Source of the DNA: Candidatus Colimorpha pelethequi
GTDB taxonomy: Bacteria > Bacteroidota > Bacteroidia > Bacteroidales > P3
Length of the DNA stretch: 64,000 nucleotides
Direction of reading: 5' to 3'
NCBI GenBank assembly: GCA_018064245.1
Contig: JAGHVO010000012.1
Location: 48,854-112,853, forward strand
Made by a program: the position numbers and the translations under genes. Position 1 is the stretch's first letter. Each line of letters starts with the position of its first letter. Below the pieces are notes generated by a model that was given only the letters and a program-made list of their open reading frames with translations, made no database searches and was not told the DNA's origin. Below are positions 1 to 8,735 of the stretch, one piece after another.

Positions 1-409
1 TCCTGAAAGCACAACCGACAACACTTTGACGGTAACAGTGCTAAGTTTTTCATATAAAAAAGGCATGCCTACCGATCCCAACGGCAATGGGGGAGGATAC
101 GTCTTCGACTGCCGTGCGTTGCCAAATCCAGGCCGATATCCAGAATATCGCTGCTACACAGGAAAAGACCCTATCGTGCAGGCCTTTTTGCAGAAAGAGC
201 CCGCCGTGGATGAATTTCTTGGCAATGTGAATGGGTTGATATCTCAATCGATCAAGAAATACATTGAACGACGTTTTAGCAATCTGATGGTCGCATTTGG
301 TTGTACGGGAGGACAACATCGCTCGGTATATTGCGCAGAACAGACCGCAAAGTACATTAGCAAACATTTTGATTGTCACGTTATTGTAAAACACACTGAG
401 CAAGATTGA
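1..409 (+). CDS. RapZ C-terminal-domain protein (5'-truncated by window edge)
   Basis: The frame is open back to base 2 without a stop, so the gene starts outside the window; a TTG at 26 is only an internal codon. The visible part has the RapZ C-terminal signature: a GGGYVFDCR stretch followed by GCTGGQHRSVY about 40 residues before the end. In enterobacteria RapZ is an RNase E adaptor for GlmY/GlmZ small RNAs, and its C-terminal domain binds RNA and aminosugar ligand. In Bacteroidota I recall this domain fused behind an aminoglycoside-phosphotransferase-like kinase domain, which could be the missing part; that is inference. No P-loop is visible here. The family call is confident, the function is not. 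Confidence 0.8.
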   Translation, partial: PESTTDNTLTVTVLSFSYKKGMPTDPNGNGGGYVFDCRALPNPGRYPEYRCYTGKDPIVQAFLQKEPAVDEFLGNVNGLISQSIKKYIERRFSNLMVAFGCTGGQHRSVYCAEQTAKYISKHFDCHVIVKHTEQD

Positions 410-463
410 AAAAAAACTCGTTCCACACTTCATTTTTCACGCTTAACTCTTAATTATTTTTTG

Positions 464-471
464 TATCTTTG
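464..471 (+). promoter_or_regulatory. Bacteroidota -7 box (TATCTTTG) for the 506 gene
   Basis: TATCTTTG matches the TAnnTTTG -7 consensus of Bacteroidota primary sigma factor promoters and lies 35 nt before the ATG at 506. No convincing TTTG -33 box is seen at the usual distance. It also shows that the in-frame TTG at 461 cannot be the start, because it lies in the promoter. Confidence 0.6.
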
Positions 472-505
472 CAACTCAATAAAGAAACTAAAAAACTATA
501 AAATA

Positions 506-1207
506 ATGAACAAGACTACAAAAATCATTGTTGAACTCGGTTTAGGTATCGTAATTGTCGGACTCGGCATCTGGCTGTATCTCAGCATGATGGAACCTGT
601 TAAATTTGACAATGAATTCAACAAACGCCGCGCTGCTTGCGCCGAAAAACTGAAAGTAATCCGCACCCTTGAAGAGGCTTACAAACTCACCTACAACTGT
701 TATTGCGGCGATTTCGACACTTTGATCAATCGTCTGATGAACGAAGATAGCATGCGTGTGGTTAGCAAGGTTACCAACCGTGATATCATTCCTGAAGATG
801 TAGATATCGACATGATGCCCGAATTGGAAGCATTGAAGAAAGGTTATATCACCCGCGTTGAGGTTTATATGAATCCTATCGCCAAGTTGCGTGAAGATGG
901 CAAACTCAAAGTCGCTGACGCAGACGGCAACCTCAGAGAGCTCTCCGACGAGGAAGTGAAGGACATTTGCTATGTTCCGTACCCCAAGGACAAGAAATAC
1001 AAATTCCAGCTTGATGCAGCTCAAATTGAGAAGAATGGTTTCACGGTTCCCGTTTTCGAGTGCAAAGTTGACTTGATCGACCTCTTGGCAGACATGGACC
1101 ATCAGCTTGTCATCAACAAAATTTCCGAACTTGAAAGCATCAACCGTTATCCTGGTTGGAAAGTCGGCGATATGACCCAGTCTATTACCGATGGTAATTT
1201 TGAATAA
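506..1207 (+). CDS. single-pass membrane protein of unknown function
   Basis: A protein of 233 aa with one N-terminal membrane helix (about residues 6-27, Gly/Ile/Val-rich) after a short basic tail, then a soluble region rich in charged residues and probably outside the cytoplasm. Two cysteines lie close together in the soluble part (YNCYCGDF). I do not recognise a named family. The start is the ATG at 506, because the frame upstream runs through the -7 promoter box. The DUF3822 gene follows after 8 nt, so the two are almost certainly co-transcribed. The short-cytoplasmic-tail/one-helix layout next to an actin-like-fold candidate resembles the PilN/PilM pairing of type IV pili; this is only an analogy. 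Confidence 0.75.
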   Translation: MNKTTKIIVELGLGIVIVGLGIWLYLSMMEPVKFDNEFNKRRAACAEKLKVIRTLEEAYKLTYNCYCGDFDTLINRLMNEDSMRVVSKVTNRDIIPEDVDIDMMPELEALKKGYITRVEVYMNPIAKLREDGKLKVADADGNLRELSDEEVKDICYVPYPKDKKYKFQLDAAQIEKNGFTVPVFECKVDLIDLLADMDHQLVINKISELESINRYPGWKVGDMTQSITDGNFE

Positions 1208-1215
1208 TACTTGTT

Positions 1216-2043
1216 ATGGCGTATAACATCACTTCTCTGATTACTACAAAAGAGTTGGCGTTGTACGAAAAACACTTGTCCATTTGTCTTAGGACGAATG
1301 GACTTTCTTTTTCAGTACTTTCGCAAAAAGGCACGTTGCTCACCGCCGGCGATGTGGAGATGACTTTCTCATCAAATTTCTCGCAGTTGTCCAACGAAAT
1401 CAAATCTTTGCTCGAAGAATTGCATCTTTCGCCATTCGATTTCACGTCAACCACATTGGTCGTCCCAACCGAACAGGCAGTATGGATACCCGAATCGCTC
1501 TACACAGAAGGCTCCGAACGGCAATATCTTTCCGTTATGACGGATATAAAGATGGGCAAAGGCGTTTATAGCGACTACCACCCGCTGCTTAAGTCGTATG
1601 TGGTGTTTTCGGCCGACACTACAATAGTGACATCTTTCAAGGTGGCGATTCCCAACATCTATATTACCTGCATCCATGCCAAAATGGTAAACGAGGTGCT
1701 GATGCAGCGAGCCCAGTCGCATCCTATTGTAGTTCTGAACCTTAGAGAGAACATTGTTGACGTTGCCGCTTATGGTACCGACGGATTCCTTTTGGAAAAC
1801 AGCTATGAGTTTAAGGACAACAATGAGTTGCTGTACACAGCTCTCAATGTAATGAAGCAACTGAATCTTGAAACACCTGATATGGAATTGTTGCTGTGCG
1901 GTGCCGTTGACCGAGATATTTATGCTGGATTGGTGAACTATTTCCCCAATGTGGACTTGTATACAGGCTATCCCGTGAATTATGTCAATCCTGAATTCCA
2001 GCAATATCCAACCTATCGCAACGCCTTAATCTTGAATTATTAA
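1216..2043 (+). CDS. DUF3822 family protein
   Basis: A protein of 275 aa resembling the DUF3822 family, known from Bacteroidota and usually found just upstream of rsmD, as here. The family is thought to have a PilM/FtsA-like (actin/ASKHA) fold; I see no clean nucleotide-binding motif and rely on length, context and recognisable stretches such as GVYSDYHPLL and the conserved 'LLCG' segment near residue 220. No signal peptide or membrane helix, so cytoplasmic. It sits 8 nt after the membrane-protein gene and 88 nt before rsmD. Confidence 0.65.
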   Translation: MAYNITSLITTKELALYEKHLSICLRTNGLSFSVLSQKGTLLTAGDVEMTFSSNFSQLSNEIKSLLEELHLSPFDFTSTTLVVPTEQAVWIPESLYTEGSERQYLSVMTDIKMGKGVYSDYHPLLKSYVVFSADTTIVTSFKVAIPNIYITCIHAKMVNEVLMQRAQSHPIVVLNLRENIVDVAAYGTDGFLLENSYEFKDNNELLYTALNVMKQLNLETPDMELLLCGAVDRDIYAGLVNYFPNVDLYTGYPVNYVNPEFQQYPTYRNALILNY

Positions 2044-2131
2044 ATTAGTAACCAGTGATTAGTGACAAATAAACTCACTCTACAATACACCCTCTACAAT
2101 TCTCAATTCATAAAGATCTTAACTCCTACTC

Positions 2132-2677
2132 ATGCGCATTATTGCAGGTTCTCTCAAAGGCCGTAGGCTCAATCCTCCCGACAATCTTCCCGTGCGTCCC
2201 ACTACCGACATGGCGCGCGAAAGTTTGTTCAACATCCTTAACAACTACGTCGATTACGAAGAATGTAGCGTCATGGACCTTTTCGCAGGAACAGGTGCCG
2301 TGTCCGTAGAGTTTCTTTCCCGTGGCGCCAAGGATGTCACTTCCATCGAAATCAACAATCAATGCACCGATTTCATCAAGGAAACCGCACAACGGCTCAA
2401 CCTCACAAATCTGCATGTGGTACGCGCCGATGTGTTTGATTTGTTGAAACGTGCCTACAAAAAATTTGACATTATCTTTGCCGACCCGCCATACGCATTG
2501 AAGGATTTGCCACAGTTGCCCGACATCGTTTTCTCAAAGGATATCCTTACCGAAGACGGCATCTTCATTCTTGAACATCCTAAGGAATACGACTTTTCCG
2601 AGCATCCCAACTTCTGGCAGCATCGCAACTATGGAAAGGTCAACTTCACCTTCTTCGCAAAAAAACTGGAAGCATAA
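2132..2677 (+). CDS. rsmD: 16S rRNA (guanine(966)-N(2))-methyltransferase RsmD
   Basis: A 181-aa class I SAM-dependent methyltransferase that methylates N2 of G966 in 16S rRNA during 30S assembly. The SAM-binding loop DLFAGTG is at residues 49-55 and the catalytic DPPY motif of N-methyltransferases at 118-121. The N-terminal [11 protein letters not shown] and the [16 protein letters not shown] segment are typical of RsmD. Length is normal for the family. The purC start follows 22 nt downstream. Confidence 0.95.
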   Translation: MRIIAGSLKGRRLNPPDNLPVRPTTDMARESLFNILNNYVDYEECSVMDLFAGTGAVSVEFLSRGAKDVTSIEINNQCTDFIKETAQRLNLTNLHVVRADVFDLLKRAYKKFDIIFADPPYALKDLPQLPDIVFSKDILTEDGIFILEHPKEYDFSEHPNFWQHRNYGKVNFTFFAKKLEA

Positions 2678-2699
2678 AACAATATTAAATCATCATATT

Positions 2700-3647
2700 A
2701 TGAAAGCAGTAGTAAAAACCAATTTCAATTTCCCGAAACAGAAAAGTCTGTATGTAGGCAAAGTTCGTGATGTCTATAACATCGACGACAAATATATGGC
2801 AATGGTTGTAAGCGACAGAATCTCAGCTTTCGACGTTGTCCTCCCCAAAGGTATTCCTTACAAAGGCCAAGTGTTGAACCAAATCGCCGCCAAGTTCTTG
2901 GACGCCACTTCCGACATCGTTCCCAATTGGAAAATGGCTTCTCCAGACCCAATGGTTACCGTAGGTCTCAAATGCGAAGGTTTCCGCGTTGAGATGATTG
3001 TCCGTGGCTATCTCGCTGGAAGCGCATGGCGCGAATACAAGGCTGGCGCTCGCACGCTTTGCGGCGTTGCTTTGCCCGAAGGCATGATTGAAAATCAGAA
3101 ATTCCCGACTCCTATCGTAACTCCAACCACCAAAGCCGACGAAGGTCATGACGAGAACATCTCCAAGGAGGAAATCATCCGCACTGGTTTGGTAAGCAAG
3201 GAAGACTACGAACAGTTGGAGAAATACGCTTTGGCACTCTTCCAGAGAGGTACAGAGATGGCTGCCGCCAAGGGGCTTATCCTCGTTGACACCAAATACG
3301 AGTTTGGCAAACGTGATGGCAAAATCTACCTCATCGACGAAATCCACACTCCCGATTCAAGCCGTTATTTCTATGCCGAAGGCTACGAAGAACGTCAGGC
3401 CAAGGGCGAACGTCAGCGTCAGCTCTCCAAGGAGTTTGTACGCGAATGGTTGATGGAGAATGGTTTCCAGGGCAAGGAAGGCCAGCAGGTTCCCGAAATG
3501 ACCGACGAAATCGTCAACAGCATCACCGACCGTTACATCGAGCTTTATGAGCACATCACTGGCGAGAAGTTCCAGAAGGCCGAAGACTGCAGCGATGTCG
3601 CCAAACGCATCGAAACAAACGTAACTAACTATCTCAAGAGCTTGTAA
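2700..3647 (+). CDS. purC: phosphoribosylaminoimidazole-succinocarboxamide synthase
   Basis: SAICAR synthetase, 315 aa: it ligates aspartate to CAIR using ATP in de novo purine synthesis. The N-terminal ATP-binding GKVRDVY is at residues 20-26, followed by [13 protein letters not shown]; later come the [12 protein letters not shown] segment, DTKYEFG, and [12 protein letters not shown]. The ATG at 2700 begins the standard family N-terminus; the frame extends upstream into rsmD but that extension has no family similarity. It is likely co-transcribed with rsmD and the CYTH gene. Confidence 0.97.
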   Translation: MKAVVKTNFNFPKQKSLYVGKVRDVYNIDDKYMAMVVSDRISAFDVVLPKGIPYKGQVLNQIAAKFLDATSDIVPNWKMASPDPMVTVGLKCEGFRVEMIVRGYLAGSAWREYKAGARTLCGVALPEGMIENQKFPTPIVTPTTKADEGHDENISKEEIIRTGLVSKEDYEQLEKYALALFQRGTEMAAAKGLILVDTKYEFGKRDGKIYLIDEIHTPDSSRYFYAEGYEERQAKGERQRQLSKEFVREWLMENGFQGKEGQQVPEMTDEIVNSITDRYIELYEHITGEKFQKAEDCSDVAKRIETNVTNYLKSL

Positions 3648-3680
3648 ATAGTTAGATCGCAGATCACTATTCACTCAAAA

Positions 3681-4166
3681 ATGGAAATAGAACGTAAATT
3701 TCTGGTCCGTCAGCTTCCTCCCAACTACGAAGCTTTCGAACATTACGAGATTGAACAAGGTTATTTGTGTACATCGCCCACGCTGCGCATTCGCAGAATG
3801 GGCGATGCCTATATTCTAACCGTCAAAGAACATCTGCCTGTTCGCCCTGGCAGTCCCATTGTAAATAGGGAAGAGGAATTTGATCTTTCTGCTGAGTCTT
3901 ATAGCCGTTTGAAGGGTAAATGCGACGGCAATTTTGTCAGCAAGACACGCTATCGCATCGACCTTCGCAAGTTGATGGGCGACGGACTCTATTGCGGATT
4001 GGTTGCCGAACTCGACATCTTCCACGGTCGTCACGAAGGTTTGCGGTTGGTGGAGGTGGAGTTTCCCAACGTGGACGCCGCCAATGCCTTTGTCAAGCCC
4101 GAATGGTTCGGCGAGGACGTATCCCAAGACCCACACTATCGCAACAGCTACCTCTCGAGTAATTGA
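3681..4166 (+). CDS. CYTH domain protein (triphosphate tunnel metalloenzyme type)
   Basis: A 161-aa single-domain CYTH protein. The diagnostic ExExK motif is EIERKF at residues 2-7. Alternating charged residues expected to line the tunnel follow: TLRIRR, LTVKE, KTRYRIDL, LVAELDIF and LVEVEF. Members hydrolyse inorganic tripolyphosphate or bind triphosphorylated ligands with Mg2+. Bacterial single-domain forms of this size are usually annotated as CYTH proteins or tripolyphosphatases; the substrate cannot be decided from sequence. It lies 33 nt after purC and 43 nt before the carrier gene. Confidence 0.88.
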   Translation: MEIERKFLVRQLPPNYEAFEHYEIEQGYLCTSPTLRIRRMGDAYILTVKEHLPVRPGSPIVNREEEFDLSAESYSRLKGKCDGNFVSKTRYRIDLRKLMGDGLYCGLVAELDIFHGRHEGLRLVEVEFPNVDAANAFVKPEWFGEDVSQDPHYRNSYLSSN

Positions 4167-4209
4167 TTACCACCCACAGTTCATTGATCACAATACACTC
4201 AAATATCAC

Positions 4210-5820
4210 ATGAAGAGAATCCCACATACCTTTACCATTGTCTTCTTTCTCATCCTCTTGGCTGCCGTAGCAACTTGGATTGTGCCTGGCGGTGAGTTTA
4301 TAAGGGAGACTGTCACCATAGAGAATGCCGACGGCACTACTTCCACACGCGAAGTGGTGCAAAGCGACTCGTTCCACTATGTGGACGGCGCACCGCAGAC
4401 GTGGCATGTCTTTGCCTCATTGTTCAATGGTTTCTGCGACAAGGCGGACATCATCATCTTCATCTTGATGGTGGGTGGTGCGTTTTGGATTCTCAACAAC
4501 AGCCACGCCATCGACATTGGTGTGATGGCTTTTCTGCGTAAGGTGCAGAAACTCAAGAAATACAAATTCTTCCAAAAACTCGGGGTTGAGAACATCATCA
4601 TCTCGTTGGTAATGATAATGTTCAGCCTCTTCGGGGCGGTATTCGGGATGAGCGAAGAAACCATCGCTTTCGTGGTCATCTTCATTCCATTGGCCATCTC
4701 AATGGGTTACGACTCTATTGTGGGCCTCTGTATGTGCTATGTGGCAGCCCATGTGGGTTTTGCAGGAGCAATGCTCAATCCGTTCACTATCGGTATTGCC
4801 CAAGGCATTGCCGAGTTGCCCATTTTTTCGGGACTAGAGTATCGTTTCTTCTGCTGGATTGTACTGACCATCATCGGCATCGCGTTCGTTTTGTGGTATG
4901 CCAACCGCGTGAAGCGCAATCCCGAAAAATCGCCAGTATATAAGCTTGACGAATATTGGCGCAACCGCGCACAAGAGCAGTCGTCCGACACAGTGGACTA
5001 CCATACGCCCAAATCGGCTTGGATTGTGTGGGGATTGCTTTCCTTGGTGCTGGTCTATTACGCAATTGCCATGCCTACAACCACCATCGCTATCGGCAAC
5101 GGCAGCGCCGAAGTGGTTATTCTGCCCATCCTCGCAGGACTCTTTATCCTTACAGGATTCTTCACGTTGCGCAAATCGGTCCATTTTTTCATTCTTGACC
5201 TGCTTTTCTTCACAATCTTTTATCTGATTGTCGGAGTGTTGGGTTATGGATGGTATGTGATGGAGATTTCCGCTTTGTTCCTCGCCATGGGCATTTGCTC
5301 GGGCATTGCCGACAGCCAGAGCGCCGACGATATCGCCAAACTATTCCTTGCAGGTTGCAAAGACATACTTTCAGCCGCTTTGGTTGTAGGTTTGGCGAGT
5401 GGCATCATCTTCATTTTGCGCGACGGAAAAATCATCGACACCTTGCTTTACGGACTCACCAAGTCGTTGGCAGAAACGGGCGAAGTGGCATCGGTAGGAG
5501 TGATGTATGCTTTCCAGACACTGCTGAACATCATTATGCCCAGCGGCTCCGCCAAGGCGGCACTTACCATGCCCATCATGGCACAGTTTGCCGACTTGAT
5601 TGATGTCTCGCGCCAGACAACCGTCTTGGCGTTCCAATTTGGCGACGGCTTCACCAACATGCTCACACCCACCAGTGGCGTCTTGATTGGCTGCTTGGGC
5701 ATCGCTAAAATTCCATACGGCACCTGGCTCAAATGGGCTTGGAAATTCATCTTGATGCTGATCCTTATCGGATTCCTGCTAATCTTGCCCACGCTTTTCT
5801 ACACTTTCCCAGGATTTTGA
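4210..5820 (+). CDS. YfcC/DcuC-type carboxylate or amino-acid carrier
   Basis: A 536-aa polytopic inner-membrane protein with roughly 12 helices, starting MKRIPHTFTIVFFLILL and with WIVPGGEF right after the first helix, which is characteristic of the YfcC branch of the C4-dicarboxylate anaerobic carrier (DcuC/ArcD-like) superfamily. A substrate-site-like motif PSGSAKAALTMPI lies in the C-terminal third. Substrate unknown: dicarboxylates, short-chain fatty acids and basic amino acids have all been proposed for relatives. The ATG at 4210 is chosen because the open frame upstream overlaps the CYTH gene and adds non-membrane sequence. Confidence 0.85.
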   Translation: MKRIPHTFTIVFFLILLAAVATWIVPGGEFIRETVTIENADGTTSTREVVQSDSFHYVDGAPQTWHVFASLFNGFCDKADIIIFILMVGGAFWILNNSHAIDIGVMAFLRKVQKLKKYKFFQKLGVENIIISLVMIMFSLFGAVFGMSEETIAFVVIFIPLAISMGYDSIVGLCMCYVAAHVGFAGAMLNPFTIGIAQGIAELPIFSGLEYRFFCWIVLTIIGIAFVLWYANRVKRNPEKSPVYKLDEYWRNRAQEQSSDTVDYHTPKSAWIVWGLLSLVLVYYAIAMPTTTIAIGNGSAEVVILPILAGLFILTGFFTLRKSVHFFILDLLFFTIFYLIVGVLGYGWYVMEISALFLAMGICSGIADSQSADDIAKLFLAGCKDILSAALVVGLASGIIFILRDGKIIDTLLYGLTKSLAETGEVASVGVMYAFQTLLNIIMPSGSAKAALTMPIMAQFADLIDVSRQTTVLAFQFGDGFTNMLTPTSGVLIGCLGIAKIPYGTWLKWAWKFILMLILIGFLLILPTLFYTFPGF

Positions 5821-5832
5821 GAATAAATTTCG

Positions 5833-5840
5833 TATCTTTG
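5833..5840 (+). promoter_or_regulatory. -7 box TATCTTTG before the 5863 gene
   Basis: Perfect TAnnTTTG consensus 22 nt upstream of the ATG at 5863, directly after the carrier gene stop. A TTTG at 5816-5819 is too close (13 nt) to be an optimal -33 box. Confidence 0.6.
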
Positions 5841-5862
5841 CAGTAACAAAATCATTTGATTC

Positions 5863-6543
5863 ATGTCACACGGAAAGACTATTTGCCAGCACCTGAAAGC
5901 CATTCGTAGGGACATTGCCCGCGAGAATGGCATCGACCTTGAAATACCCGAATGTACCTTCAAAGGAGAATGTTGTGGCACTTGTCCGCAGTGCGAATCG
6001 GAGTTGCGCACGCTCGAGCATGAACTCGCCAAACGCATTTCCATTGGCAAGGTAGCCACGGTGGCAGGATTGGCGTTGGGTTTGGCAACTCCTTTGGCTG
6101 CACAGAACGTAGAAACACAAAAGCAACCCACACCAATCAATGCAACTGAAACGCACAAGGAATCCATTTTGAAACCAAATAAAGCTCATGAATTCACTAT
6201 TTCGGGCATTGTAACCGACTCTGTAAATAAAGAACCTTTGCCATTCGCCAATGTTGTATTAAAGTATAATGATACAATTATTGCTCGTTCTCAAACAGAT
6301 TTCGATGGGAAATACATATTAGATAGTATTGCTAGTGGGTATCAATATCAATTGGAGGCCAGTTGTGTAGGCTATTCCAAAGTTGAAGAAACAATACACA
6401 ATTTGACCCAAAACAAACATATTGATATTTCATTAAAAGCATTTGGTATGCTCATGGGAGAAGTAATAATTTTACGAAATGAAGAGCCTTCATTCCAGCA
6501 AAAAATCAAATACGACGGAATGGAAGTCAAAGTTAAATATTAA
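5863..6543 (+). CDS. Cys-rich N-terminal module + membrane segment + carboxypeptidase-regulatory-like domain
   Basis: A 226-aa chimeric protein. Residues 1-55 form a Cys-rich module (ICQHLKAIRRDIA, an EC pair, then GECCGTCPQCESE) with spacing suggestive of zinc binding. Residues about 62-85 are a hydrophobic segment ending in Ala-Gln, like an internal signal anchor. After a low-complexity linker, residues about 108-190 look like a carboxypeptidase D regulatory-like (CarboxypepD_reg) beta-sandwich: SGIVTDSVNKEPLPFANVVL and DFDGKYILDSI. The DNA from about 6180 on is clearly more A+T-rich than the first 300 bases, suggesting the two halves have different histories. Function unknown; the final part overlaps the start of the radical SAM gene. 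Confidence 0.7.
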   Translation: MSHGKTICQHLKAIRRDIARENGIDLEIPECTFKGECCGTCPQCESELRTLEHELAKRISIGKVATVAGLALGLATPLAAQNVETQKQPTPINATETHKESILKPNKAHEFTISGIVTDSVNKEPLPFANVVLKYNDTIIARSQTDFDGKYILDSIASGYQYQLEASCVGYSKVEETIHNLTQNKHIDISLKAFGMLMGEVIILRNEEPSFQQKIKYDGMEVKVKY

Positions 6544-7195
6544 AAAACCTTTTCATTTTTCAGCATTGTCCCCAGTTCCCATATTTGGCATTTCGCGTCA
6601 TCGCATCAGCATTGACGGCAAAGGCGTTACCACTCTCGTGACATTTCAGGGCTGCCCGCTGCATTGTCGCTATTGTCTGAACGACATTTGCCACAGTTCT
6701 GCCGACACTATGCAACACTACACGCCCGAATCACTCTACCAAAAGGTGGGCATTGACAATCTTTATTTCATTGCTACACATGGTGGCGTCTGTTTCGGTG
6801 GTGGCGAGCCACTACTGCGAGTGGATTTTATCAAGAAATTCCGTGAACTAGCAGGCAAGGGATGGGGGCTGACCGTGGAGACCTCGCTCAATGTGCCGTT
6901 GTCGCAAGTAAAAGCCGTTGCGAAAGTGGTTGACGATTACATCATCGACATCAAAGACTGCAATCCCGAAATCTACAAAGCCTACACCGATTGCGACAAC
7001 ACCCAAGTGATGCAGAACCTGAAATGGCTGGTTGAACATGTAGGGCAGGGACATTTGATGGTGCGTGTGCCACACATCCCAAACTACAACACCCCCGAGG
7101 ACGTTGCTCGAAGCATCGCGCAACTGCGAGAAATGGGCATAGAAACCATTGACGAGTTTGACTATGTCGTCAGAGAGAAAAAACCACAAAAATAA
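6479..7195 (+). CDS. radical SAM protein of the pyruvate-formate-lyase-activating type
   Basis: Radical SAM enzyme of up to 238 aa. The [4Fe-4S] motif CxxxCxxC is present as CPLHCRYC, preceded by GKGVTTLVTFQG as in activating enzymes, and followed by the SAM-binding GGGEPLL stretch. It resembles glycyl-radical-enzyme activases (PflA/YjjW-like), but no glycyl radical enzyme lies in the window, so the partner is unknown. Start is uncertain: the ATG at 6479 overlaps the upstream gene by 65 nt; an in-frame TTG at 6566, just outside that overlap, would give an N-terminus (SPVPIFGISRHRISIDG) that fits the family better. Confidence 0.8.
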   Translation: MKSLHSSKKSNTTEWKSKLNIKKPFHFSALSPVPIFGISRHRISIDGKGVTTLVTFQGCPLHCRYCLNDICHSSADTMQHYTPESLYQKVGIDNLYFIATHGGVCFGGGEPLLRVDFIKKFRELAGKGWGLTVETSLNVPLSQVKAVAKVVDDYIIDIKDCNPEIYKAYTDCDNTQVMQNLKWLVEHVGQGHLMVRVPHIPNYNTPEDVARSIAQLREMGIETIDEFDYVVREKKPQK

Positions 7196-7245
7196 TTATT
7201 GAGATCAAATCCGCTGGTCTCCGCTATCGAAAGCCAAGGCTTTCT

Positions 7246-8277
7246 TCATTTCTTCAGTTTCTTCTTGGCAAGGGAGAAATAGACGAAATAGGGGAGGCCT
7301 ACGATGATGACGAGAGCCTGTTGGGAAGACCACAGCAGCCATCCGCTTGCGAGACCAATGGATTGGGATATGCCATAGATTGAGAGGGCCTGCCAGACCA
7401 AAACAGGATAGGCTCCCAGACCTCCTTGCGAGATAATCATGCCAATGGAGCCGAAAAGATACAGCACAAATGCGGCGGTGAATCCCAACGAAGCAGTTTC
7501 GGGAATGGCCTTGAAAATGACGTAACCTCCAAGTATGTATAGGAAATAGATAATAACACTATAAAGAATGAAAAGCAAAGTAGCTTTGCGTTTGAGATGG
7601 AAAATGCTCTTCACGCCATCGATGCAACCCCTCACAAAATCGTCGATCTTGCGCATAAAGGCGAAACGCAGCAACATCTTGTAGAAAAGCTTATAGCACA
7701 CAACCAACACTACTATTGCAGTTACCGCTATAACGATGAGCGTGGTAAGACTGGGCAAGGAATCAAATTTCTGCATCAGTCCGTCATACACCCAATCTTT
7801 CACTTGACCGAACATCACCAAGATGCCCACCACAGCGATGATGGCGAAACAAAGAGTGTCGATAATTCGTTCGGTGACAACCGTTCCCAAAGATTTCTCG
7901 ATGGGAATGTCGTCGCTGGTGCGTAACATGGCGCAACGCATCACTTCACCCAAGCGAGGAAACGCGAGATTGGAAAGATATGCAACGATCACTGCGCCAA
8001 AAGTGGTGTTGAGTCTTGGCGAGATGTTCAGCGGATGGAAAAGCAGATTCCAGCGCAGCGCCCTTACAAAATGGCTCAGCAACGAGACACCCATTGCCAC
8101 GGCAATCCAGCGATAGTCGGCAGCAATAAAAGCGTTCCAGATTGCCTGTTTTTGGTCAGGTTCGAGTTTCAGCAAGAACCAATAGATGAAAAAAAGGCCA
8201 ATGCCCAAAAAGACGACAAGTTTCAAGATGTCGCCCCAAAGGTTCCTTTTTTGTGCAGGTTCTTGTGTTGCTGCCAT
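7246..8277 (-). CDS. lysylphosphatidylglycerol synthase TM-region family (YbhN/UPF0104-like) protein
   Basis: A 343-aa integral membrane protein with about 8 helices. It resembles the flippase-like transmembrane domain of MprF/AglD proteins (UPF0104) but has no attached aminoacyl-transferase domain, so it probably moves or modifies a lipid rather than aminoacylating one; this is inferred from the family. Conserved stretches include LRALRWNLLF-like and LPRLGEVMR-like segments (here ALRWNLLFHPL and FPRLGEVMRCAML). Its ATG abuts the panD stop codon with no gap, so the two are translated from one message. Confidence 0.8.
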   Translation of the reverse strand: MAATQEPAQKRNLWGDILKLVVFLGIGLFFIYWFLLKLEPDQKQAIWNAFIAADYRWIAVAMGVSLLSHFVRALRWNLLFHPLNISPRLNTTFGAVIVAYLSNLAFPRLGEVMRCAMLRTSDDIPIEKSLGTVVTERIIDTLCFAIIAVVGILVMFGQVKDWVYDGLMQKFDSLPSLTTLIVIAVTAIVVLVVCYKLFYKMLLRFAFMRKIDDFVRGCIDGVKSIFHLKRKATLLFILYSVIIYFLYILGGYVIFKAIPETASLGFTAAFVLYLFGSIGMIISQGGLGAYPVLVWQALSIYGISQSIGLASGWLLWSSQQALVIIVGLPYFVYFSLAKKKLKK

Positions 8278-8622
8278 TTACTTAAGGTGGTTGTTTTCAG
8301 GGAAGATGACAGTAGGATGCCATTGCTTGGCTTCCTCAAACTCCATTGACGCGTAGGTGGCAATGATGATAAGGTCGCCTACATGAGCCTTGTGGGCTGC
8401 GGCGCCGTTGATACCGATGATACCTCTGCCTCGCTCTCCGGCAATGGCGTAGGTGCTCAATCGCTCGCCACTGGTAATATCGTAAATATCAACGCGTTCG
8501 TTCTCTATAATGTTGGCGGCATCCATCAAATCCTGGTCGATGGTGATGCTACCTATGTAGTCCAAGTCGGCTTCAGTTACTGTAACTCTGTGAATTTTAG
8601 ACTTCAGTACTTCTATCAACAT
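8278..8622 (-). CDS. panD: aspartate 1-decarboxylase
   Basis: Pyruvoyl-dependent decarboxylase, 114 aa, making beta-alanine for pantothenate/CoA. The self-cleavage site is the Gly-Ser pair in YIGSITID (about residues 22-29); cleavage gives the alpha subunit with its pyruvoyl group. [12 protein letters not shown] is the conserved substrate-binding region. The ATG at 8622 begins the standard [14 protein letters not shown]-terminus; six codons upstream lie in a poly-T tract beside the promoter. No panB or panC is in view. Confidence 0.96.
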   Translation of the reverse strand: MLIEVLKSKIHRVTVTEADLDYIGSITIDQDLMDAANIIENERVDIYDITSGERLSTYAIAGERGRGIIGINGAAAHKAHVGDLIIIATYASMEFEEAKQWHPTVIFPENNHLK

Positions 8623-8637
8623 GTTTCTTTTTTTTTG

Positions 8638-8645
8638 CAAAGATA
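8638..8645 (-). promoter_or_regulatory. -7 box TATCTTTG for panD
   Basis: On the minus strand TATCTTTG lies 15 nt before the panD ATG at 8622, giving a very short leader. This supports the internal ATG as the true start. Confidence 0.6.
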
Positions 8646-8735
8646 CAAAATTTAGTGAAAAGTGAATGATAAATAGTGAATAGGACGAACTATTTTATCT
8701 ATTATATCCATTTTCACAATTGCGATAAGGAATCA

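Noticed and set aside
7229..7244. Small palindrome GAAAGCC-AA-GGCTTTC between the convergent radical SAM and YbhN-like genes
   Set aside because: Only 7 bp with a 2-nt loop and no T tract; too weak to call a terminator.
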